Shown here: positions 58,375 through 64,000 of the stretch, piece by piece | Position numbering within the stretch: the first letter of the stretch is position 1 | Layout: each line of letters starts with the position of its first letter | Source of the DNA: Streptomyces sp. SJL17-4 | GTDB taxonomy: Bacteria; Actinomycetota; Actinomycetes; Streptomycetales; Streptomycetaceae | NCBI RefSeq assembly: GCF_036826855.1 | Contig: NZ_CP104578.1 | Coordinates: forward strand, 6,816,501 to 6,880,500 | Length of the DNA stretch: 64,000 nucleotides | Direction: 5' to 3' | The notes under the pieces: generated by a model | What the model was told of the DNA's origin: nothing | Database searches by the model: none | The model's input: only the letters and a program-made list of their open reading frames with translations | Made by a program: the position numbers and the translations under genes

Positions 58375-59604
58375 ATGCATGCCTGGCCCGCTTCTGAGGT
58401 CCCCGCCCTTCCCGGCAAGGGCCGCGACCTCCGGATCCACGACACCGCGACCGGTGGACGAGTGACCCTCGCCCCCGGCCCCGTCGCCCGTATCTACGTC
58501 TGCGGCATCACGCCGTACGACGCGACCCACATGGGTCACGCGGCGACCTACAACGCGTTCGACCTCGTTCAGCGCGTGTGGCTCGACACCAAGCGGCAGG
58601 TGCACTACGTCCAGAACGTCACGGACGTGGACGACCCGCTCCTGGAGCGCGCGATCCGCGACGGCATCGACTGGGTCGGCCTCGCCGAGCGGGAGACCGC
58701 CCTCTTCCGCGAGGACATGACCGCCCTGCGGATGCTGCCCCCGCAGCACTACATCGGCGCCGTCGAAGCCATACCCGGCATCGTCCCGCTCGTCGAGCGC
58801 CTCCGGGACTCCGGAGCCGCCTACGAGCTCGAAGGCGACATCTACTTCTCCGTCGACGCCGACCCGCACTTCGGGCAGGTCTCGAACTACACCACCGAGC
58901 TGATGCGCCACCTCTCCGCCGAGCGCGGCGGGGACCCGGACCGTCCGGGCAAGAAGAACCCGCTCGACCCGATGCTCTGGATGGCCGCCCGTGAGGGCGA
59001 GCCGAGCTGGGACGGCGCGAGCCTCGGCCCCGGCCGCCCCGGCTGGCACATCGAGTGCGTCGCCATCGCCCTCGACCACCTCGGCATGGGCTTCGACGTG
59101 CAGGGCGGCGGCTCCGACCTGATCTTCCCGCACCACGAGATGGGCGCCTCCCACGCCCAGACCCTCACCGGCGAGTTCCCCATGGCGAAGGCGTACGTCC
59201 ACGCCGGCATGGTCGCCCTCGACGGCGAGAAGATGTCCAAGTCCCGGGGCAACCTGGTCTTCGTCTCGAAGCTCCGCCGGGACGGCGTCGACCCGGCCGC
59301 CATCCGGCTCGCGCTGCTCTCCCACCGCTACCGCGACGACTGGGAGTGGACCGACCAGGTCCTCCAGGACGCGATGGAGCGTCTCGGCCGGTGGCGCGCC
59401 GCCGTGTCGCGCCCCGACGGCCCGTCCGCCGACGCGCTCGTCGAGGAGCTCCGCGAGGCCCTGTCCGACGACCTCGACACCCCCACCGCGCTCGCCGCGG
59501 TCGACCGCTGGGCCGCGCTCCAGGCGGCCGAGGGTGGCACCGACGACTCCGCTCCCGGTCTCGTCTCCCGCGCCGTCGACGCACTGCTCGGTGTGGCCCT
59601 GTAA
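58375..59604 (+). CDS. mshC: Mycothiol cysteine ligase MshC
   Basis: 409 aa, close to the usual size. It is a cysteinyl-tRNA-synthetase-like enzyme with [19 protein letters not shown] (Zn Cys and HIGH-like), [10 protein letters not shown] (zinc Cys), [16 protein letters not shown] and KMSKS in [11 protein letters not shown]. It joins cysteine to GlcN-Ins in an ATP-dependent step of mycothiol synthesis. The 159 bp before it contain TCCGGATCCGG-type inverted words (58328-58350). It is closed by an intrinsic terminator. Together with mscR it shows that the organism uses mycothiol. Confidence 0.96.
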   Translation: MHAWPASEVPALPGKGRDLRIHDTATGGRVTLAPGPVARIYVCGITPYDATHMGHAATYNAFDLVQRVWLDTKRQVHYVQNVTDVDDPLLERAIRDGIDWVGLAERETALFREDMTALRMLPPQHYIGAVEAIPGIVPLVERLRDSGAAYELEGDIYFSVDADPHFGQVSNYTTELMRHLSAERGGDPDRPGKKNPLDPMLWMAAREGEPSWDGASLGPGRPGWHIECVAIALDHLGMGFDVQGGGSDLIFPHHEMGASHAQTLTGEFPMAKAYVHAGMVALDGEKMSKSRGNLVFVSKLRRDGVDPAAIRLALLSHRYRDDWEWTDQVLQDAMERLGRWRAAVSRPDGPSADALVEELREALSDDLDTPTALAAVDRWAALQAAEGGTDDSAPGLVSRAVDALLGVAL

Positions 59605-59635
59605 CGCGCAGGACCGCGCAACTCCCCTTTCAGGC

Positions 59636-59674
59636 AACCGCCCTTGGACTTCTCGCCGAAGTCCGAGGGCGGTT
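59636..59674 (+). terminator. Intrinsic terminator after mshC
   Basis: AACCGCCCTTGGACTTC (59636-59652) pairs with 59658-59674, with one G-T pair and a 5-nt loop, followed by CCGTTTTG. Confidence 0.9.
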
Positions 59675-59721
59675 CCGTTTTGTCCTGGCGGGAATGCTCG
59701 TTCCTGCGCTAAATAAGCTCC

Positions 59722-62700
59722 ATGCAATCATCATCACGCATGAAAGTTGCACTCGCCGGAGCCGTCCTCGGGCTCCTCGCGGCCTTCGCGGGACCCGGCA
59801 CCACCGCGTCGGCCACCCCCACCGACAGCACCGACCAGGCCGGCGCCACGGCACAGGAGCCCGCCACCACGGTCGGCGACCTCACCGGGTTCGCCGCCGA
59901 CGGGTCCGTCTACCGGCTGACCGCCGGTCAGGCCCAGGCCCGGGTCAGCTTCGTCACCGCCGACACCTTCCGCATCGAACTCGCCCCCGACGGCACGTTC
60001 ACCGACCCCACCGGCAGCGACATCACGCTGCCCCAGGGCCCGCCCCCGGCCACCCGCTGGCGCGACCTGGGCGACCGCTACGAACTGAGCAGCGCCAAGG
60101 TGACCCTGCGCGCCTACAAGTCACCGCTCCGCTTCGCCGCCCTGCGCGCCGACGGCACCCCGCTCTGGAGCGAGTCCCGCGGCCTCAGCTGGACCGCCGA
60201 CCGCACCACCCAGACCCTCGCCCGCGGCGCCGCCGAGCAGTTCTACGGCGCCGGCATGCAGAACGGCCGCGGCAACACCTCCCACCGCGACAAGACCGTC
60301 GAGGTCGGCGTCGACTACAACTGGAACGACGGCGGCCACCCCAACTCCGTTCCGTTCTACCTCTCCTCCGCCGGATACGGCGTCTACCGCAACACCTACG
60401 CGCCGAACACCTACGCCTTCACCGAGCCCGTCACCACCAGCGCCGAGGAACGGCGCTTCGACGCCTACTACTTCGCCGGCACCGGCTCCGACGCCGCCAA
60501 GGACGTCATCGGCCAGTACACCCGGCTCACCGGCAAGCCCTTCCTGCCGCCCGTGTACGGCCTGGAGATCGGCGACGCCGACTGCTACCTCCACAACGCC
60601 AACCGGGGCGAGCGCCGCACCCTCGACGCCCTGAAGGTCGCCGACGGCTACGTCGAGAACGACATGCCCAACGGCTGGATGCTCGTCAACGACGGCTACG
60701 GCTGCGGCTACGAGAACCTCGCCGAGGCCTCCGCCGGACTCGGCGAACGCGGCATGAAGCTCGGACTGTGGACCGAGGACGGCATCGACAAGCTCGAAGA
60801 GCAGGTCAAGGCCGGCCAGCGGGTCGCCAAACTCGACGTCGCCTGGGTCGGCGAGGGCTACAAGTTCGCCCTCGACGGCTGCAAGGACGCCCACGCCGGC
60901 ATCGAGGCCCACAGCGACGCCCGCGGCTTCACCTGGGCCCCCGAGAGCTGGTCCGGCGCCCAGCGCTGCGGCGTCCAGTGGTCCGGCGACCAGTCCGGCA
61001 CCTGGGAGTACATCCGCTGGCAGATCCCGACCTACGCGGGCGCGTCCATGTCCGGACTCGCCTACACCACCGGCGACGTCGACGGCATCTTCGGCGGCAG
61101 CGCCAAGACGTACACCCGCGACCTCCAGTGGAAGACCTTCCTGCCGGTCACCATGACCATGGACGGCTGGGCCGCCAACGACAAGCAGCCCTTCCGCTAC
61201 GGAGAGCCCTACACCAGCATCAACCGCGCCTCCCTCAAGCTCCACGAGGCCCTGCTCCCGTACATCTACAGCCACGCCCACCGGGCCACGAAGACCGGCG
61301 TCGGCCTCGCCCGGCCACTCGCCCTGGAGTACCCGGACGACCCCAAGGCATCCACCGACGCCGCCAAGTACGAGTTCCTCAGCGGCGAGGACTTCCTCGT
61401 GGCGCCGGTGTACCAGGACGCCGTGGAGCGCGACGGCATCTATCTCCCGAAGGGCACCTGGATCGACTACTGGACCGGCCGCACCTTCGAGGGCCCCGTC
61501 ACGGTCGACGACTACAGCGCCCCCCTCGACACCCTGCCCCTGTTCGTACGGGCCGGGGCGACCGTCCCGATGTGGCCCGGCGACATCCGCTCGTACACCG
61601 ACCGCGCCCCCGGCGACCCGATCGCCTGGGACATCTACCCCAAGGGCAGCTCCTCCTTCGAGCTGTACGAGGACGACGGCGTCACCCGCGAGCACCGCAC
61701 CGGCCGCTACGCCACCCAGCGCGCCGAGGTCCGCGCCCCCGACGGCGGTCCCGGCGACGTCACCGTCCGCATCGGGGCCAGCAAGGGCACGTACACCGGC
61801 AAGCCGGCCGCCCGGCCGTACGCCTTCACCGTCCACACCGGCGACGCCCCCGGCCAAGTGAAGCTCGACGGGCGCAACCTGCCCGCCCTCTCCTCCCGTG
61901 CCGCCTTCGACGCCGCCTCCCAGGGCTGGTGGTACGACCGCGACAAGCTCGGGGGAGTGGTCCGGGTCAAGACGGCCGCCCTCTCCACCGCGCGCGACGT
62001 CGAGCTGAGGCTGAGCGACACCAGCGCGGTCGGCGGCGCCGTACCGGGCGCCTCCGCGACCCTCGCCGCCGCCTCGGGGCAGGAGCTGGGGGCCGGGGCA
62101 CCCGGCACCGTCGCCGTGGACGTCACCGCGGGCACCCGCGACGCCACCGACGTACGGGTCTCCCTGGACGCACCGGCCGGCTGGCAGGTCACCCCGGCCG
62201 CACCGCTCGACCGCGTCCCGGCCGGCACGACCCGCCGGGTCGAGGTCACCGTCACCCCCGCCCCGGACGCCAAGCCCGGCGAGGCCACCCTCACCGCCAC
62301 CGCCCGGCACCGCGCCGCGGGCACCGACCGCACCGCCACCCAGCGGTTCGCGGTCGGCGTGATGCCCCCGCCGCCGACCGGCGACGCCTGGGCGAGCGAC
62401 CTCGTCTGGCTGCGCTCCACCAACGGCTGGGGACCGCCCGAACGCGACCGCTCCAACGGCGAGTCCGGCGCCGCCGACGGCCGGACCCTCACCCTGGCCG
62501 GCACGACCTACGAGAAGGGCATCGGTGCCCACGCCGACTCCGACATCGAGGTCTACCTCGGCGGCCGCTGCACCACCTTCACCGCCGACGTCGGCATCGA
62601 CGACGAGATCAACGGCTACGGTGACGTGGCCTTCTCCGTCGAGGCCGACGGCAAGGTCCTGTGGACCTCACCCCGGCTCACCGGCGCCTCCGCGACCCTG

Positions 62701-62817
62701 CCCGTGAACGTCGACGTGACCGGGGCGCGGCACGTCCGGCTGCGGATCACGGACACCAACGGGTCCAAGAGCGGCGACCACGGGGACTGGGCGGCGGCCC
62801 GGTTCGACTGCGCCTGA
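59722..62817 (+). CDS. Secreted GH31 glycosidase with NEW3 and NPCBM domains
   Basis: 1031 aa. Signal peptide to about residue 32 (ALAGAVLGLLAAFAGPGTTASA). Domains in order: N-terminal beta domain (about 55-280), GH31 barrel with nucleophile D372 in AKLDVAWVG and acid/base D423 in WSGDQSG, proximal/distal beta domains (DUF5110 region about 600-720), NEW3-type beta sandwich (about 790-885) and NPCBM galactose-binding domain (about 890-1031, DAWASDLVWLRSTNGWG to the end). GH31 members cleave alpha-glucosides, alpha-xylosides or alpha-galactosaminides; the substrate here is not fixed. It stands alone between mshC and the PAC2 gene, bounded by terminators. Confidence 0.9.
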   Translation: MQSSSRMKVALAGAVLGLLAAFAGPGTTASATPTDSTDQAGATAQEPATTVGDLTGFAADGSVYRLTAGQAQARVSFVTADTFRIELAPDGTFTDPTGSDITLPQGPPPATRWRDLGDRYELSSAKVTLRAYKSPLRFAALRADGTPLWSESRGLSWTADRTTQTLARGAAEQFYGAGMQNGRGNTSHRDKTVEVGVDYNWNDGGHPNSVPFYLSSAGYGVYRNTYAPNTYAFTEPVTTSAEERRFDAYYFAGTGSDAAKDVIGQYTRLTGKPFLPPVYGLEIGDADCYLHNANRGERRTLDALKVADGYVENDMPNGWMLVNDGYGCGYENLAEASAGLGERGMKLGLWTEDGIDKLEEQVKAGQRVAKLDVAWVGEGYKFALDGCKDAHAGIEAHSDARGFTWAPESWSGAQRCGVQWSGDQSGTWEYIRWQIPTYAGASMSGLAYTTGDVDGIFGGSAKTYTRDLQWKTFLPVTMTMDGWAANDKQPFRYGEPYTSINRASLKLHEALLPYIYSHAHRATKTGVGLARPLALEYPDDPKASTDAAKYEFLSGEDFLVAPVYQDAVERDGIYLPKGTWIDYWTGRTFEGPVTVDDYSAPLDTLPLFVRAGATVPMWPGDIRSYTDRAPGDPIAWDIYPKGSSSFELYEDDGVTREHRTGRYATQRAEVRAPDGGPGDVTVRIGASKGTYTGKPAARPYAFTVHTGDAPGQVKLDGRNLPALSSRAAFDAASQGWWYDRDKLGGVVRVKTAALSTARDVELRLSDTSAVGGAVPGASATLAAASGQELGAGAPGTVAVDVTAGTRDATDVRVSLDAPAGWQVTPAAPLDRVPAGTTRRVEVTVTPAPDAKPGEATLTATARHRAAGTDRTATQRFAVGVMPPPPTGDAWASDLVWLRSTNGWGPPERDRSNGESGAADGRTLTLAGTTYEKGIGAHADSDIEVYLGGRCTTFTADVGIDDEINGYGDVAFSVEADGKVLWTSPRLTGASATLPVNVDVTGARHVRLRITDTNGSKSGDHGDWAAARFDCA

Positions 62818-62847
62818 CGCGTGATCTGATCCCCGGCTGACACGACG

Positions 62848-62879
62848 ACGGGAGGGGCGCCCTCGGGCACCCCTCCCGT
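62848..62879. terminator. Bidirectional terminator between GH31 and PAC2 genes
   Basis: ACGGGAGGGG (62848-62857) pairs with CCCCTCCCGT (62870-62879) around a 12-nt loop, with TTCCGT after it on the plus strand. Confidence 0.75.
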
Positions 62880-62906
62880 TCCGTCCCGACTCCCCGGCGG
62901 GTACGG

Positions 62907-64000
62907 CTACTTGCCGGACTCGCCGTCCGACTCGCCGTCCGAGTCGCTGTCCGTGTCGCCGTCCACGTCGGTGTCCGTGCTCGTCTCCGTGCTCGTCTCC
63001 GGGCCCGTGTCCGCGTTCGTCTCCGGCCCCGTGTCCGGTGAGCCGTCGGCGGACCCCTCCGGCGCCTCGGGAGCGTCCGACTCCTCCGACTCCCCCTCGG
63101 CGGCCTCCGCACCCGGGACCGCCTCCGGTCCCGGCTGCTCCGGCTTCGGAGGACGCGTACGACCGCTGCCGGTCTCCCGCAGGAACGGCGTGTCGCCGCC
63201 CTCCATCGCCACCCCGGGGCCGCCGCCCGGACCCGTGCCCGGCTCGCGCCGCCGCAGATACCGCTCGAACTCGCGGGCGATCGCCTCGCCCGAGGCCTCC
63301 GGCAGCTCCGCCGTGTCCCGGGCCTCCTCCAGCGTCTGCACGTACTCGGCGACCTCGCTGTCCTCGGCGGCCAGCTGGTCCACGCCCACCTGCCAGGCCC
63401 GCGCGTCCTCGGGCAGCTCGCCCAGCGGGATGCGCAGCCCGATCAGGTCCTCAAGACGGTTGAGGAGCGCGAGCGTCGCCTTCGGGTTCGGCGGCTGCGA
63501 CACATAGTGCGGCACCGCCGCCCACAGGCTCACCGCCGGCACGCCCGCGTGGGTGCACGCCTCCTGGAGGATGCCCACGATGCCCGTCGGGCCCTCGTAC
63601 CGGGTCTCCTCCAGGTCCATCGTGCGCGCCAGGTCCGGGTCGGAGGTCACGCCGCTGACCGGGACCGGCCGGGTGTGCGGGGTGTCCCCGAGCAGCGCGC
63701 CCAGGATCACGACCATCTCCACGCCCAGCTCGTGGGCGAAGGCGAGGATCTCGTTGCAGAAGGAGCGCCAGCGCATCGACGGCTCGATCCCGCGCACGAG
63801 CACCAGGTCACGGGGTTTGTCGCCGCCGACCCGGACCACGGAGAGCCGGGTCGTGGGCCAGGTGATCTTCCGGACGCCGTTGTCCAGGAAGACCGTGGGC
63901 CGGTTGACCTGGAAGTCGTAGTAGTCCTCGGCGTCGAGCGCCGCGAACACCTCGCCCTTCCATTCCCGGTCCAGATGGGCGACCGCGGTGGAGGCGGCGT
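62907..64000 (-). CDS. parJ: PAC2-family protein (ParJ-like), 5' part outside window
   Basis: The reading frame is open to the right edge, so the N-terminus is missing (the first visible residues are AASTAVAHLDREWKGEVFAALDAEDYYDFQVNRPTV-like). The PAC2 core includes LVLVRGIEPSMRWRSFCNEIL, VVILGALLGDTPHTRPVPVSG and WAAVPHYVSQPPNPKATLALL. The C-terminal 100 residues are acidic and low complexity (TDVDGDTDSDSDGESDGESGK). In S. coelicolor the PAC2 protein next to mshC is ParJ (SCO1662), which modulates ParA during spore chromosome segregation. The symbol rests on this synteny and family. Confidence 0.8.
   Translation of the reverse strand, partial: AASTAVAHLDREWKGEVFAALDAEDYYDFQVNRPTVFLDNGVRKITWPTTRLSVVRVGGDKPRDLVLVRGIEPSMRWRSFCNEILAFAHELGVEMVVILGALLGDTPHTRPVPVSGVTSDPDLARTMDLEETRYEGPTGIVGILQEACTHAGVPAVSLWAAVPHYVSQPPNPKATLALLNRLEDLIGLRIPLGELPEDARAWQVGVDQLAAEDSEVAEYVQTLEEARDTAELPEASGEAIAREFERYLRRREPGTGPGGGPGVAMEGGDTPFLRETGSGRTRPPKPEQPGPEAVPGAEAAEGESEESDAPEAPEGSADGSPDTGPETNADTGPETSTETSTDTDVDGDTDSDSDGESDGESGK

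Overview
The window is high-GC actinobacterial chromosome, almost certainly Streptomyces. The evidence is short and sortase-anchored chaplins, mycothiol genes (mshC, mscR), SoxR with a Cys cluster, many TetR regulators, frequent GTG starts and 4-nt ATGA/GTGA overlaps. The right part (about 45.6-64 kb: M20 peptidase, chpH, chpC, DUF5703, RecD-like protein, AKR, LLM enzyme, ferritin-like protein, CorA, phosphatase, DUF3090, SCO1664-like, mshC, PAC2/ParJ) looks like the S. coelicolor SCO1662-SCO1676 neighbourhood as I recall it. The left part is more accessory.

1-5.5 kb (minus strand): a truncated gene set whose order is MppP/RohP-type PLP arginine oxidase, small unknown protein, DapA-like aldolase, haem-oxygenase-like diiron oxidase, Rieske protein. 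This matches the azomycin (2-nitroimidazole) pathway rohP-Q-R-S. A perfect-stem terminator separates it from an upstream monothiol DsbA-like and flavodiiron-like MBL pair. 5.6-14.1 kb: a YdcZ transporter with a divergent TetR and a large inverted operator, a ScbR-like regulator, an EamA transporter, an ArsR/TetR pair, an acyl-CoA dehydrogenase, a TetR/MaoC pair sharing an operator word, and soxR. 14.1-15.7 kb: a defective IS630-family element whose outer inverted repeats enclose a GNAT acetyltransferase.

15.7-31.9 kb: BKACE-like and zinc-ribbon genes, an alpha/beta hydrolase, erythromycin esterase, NamZ-type DUF1343, a lipid/CoA locus (SDR, TetR, ACAD10/11-like dehydrogenase plus its kinase-like partner) with a shared operator, glucarate dehydratase, MBL, MDR oxidoreductase, DUF202 pair, Nudix and SDR-TetR. 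32-37.5 kb: a KstD-like FAD enzyme on a probably leaderless transcript, then a two-gene operon of a two-TM protein and a 1120-aa NACHT-HEAT NTPase. These two proteins share a repeated short motif (L-x-Q-I-x2-V-x-G-x-V-x-[IV]). This is the best candidate for an undescribed immune or cell-death module in the window. 37.5-45.4 kb: gluconate uptake and phosphorylation with a divergent GntR regulator and operator, an amino-acid permease, the mycothiol-dependent formaldehyde pair, a pseudouridine synthase and tRNA-Leu(GAG).

45.6-64 kb: chaplins chpH and chpC (the latter with a collagen-like spacer and LAETG sorting signal), then housekeeping genes. A secreted GH31-NPCBM glycosidase sits between mshC and the PAC2 (ParJ) gene, which runs off the right edge. 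Coordinates come from reading codons and start sites by eye. No database search was run, so names rest on remembered family motifs.
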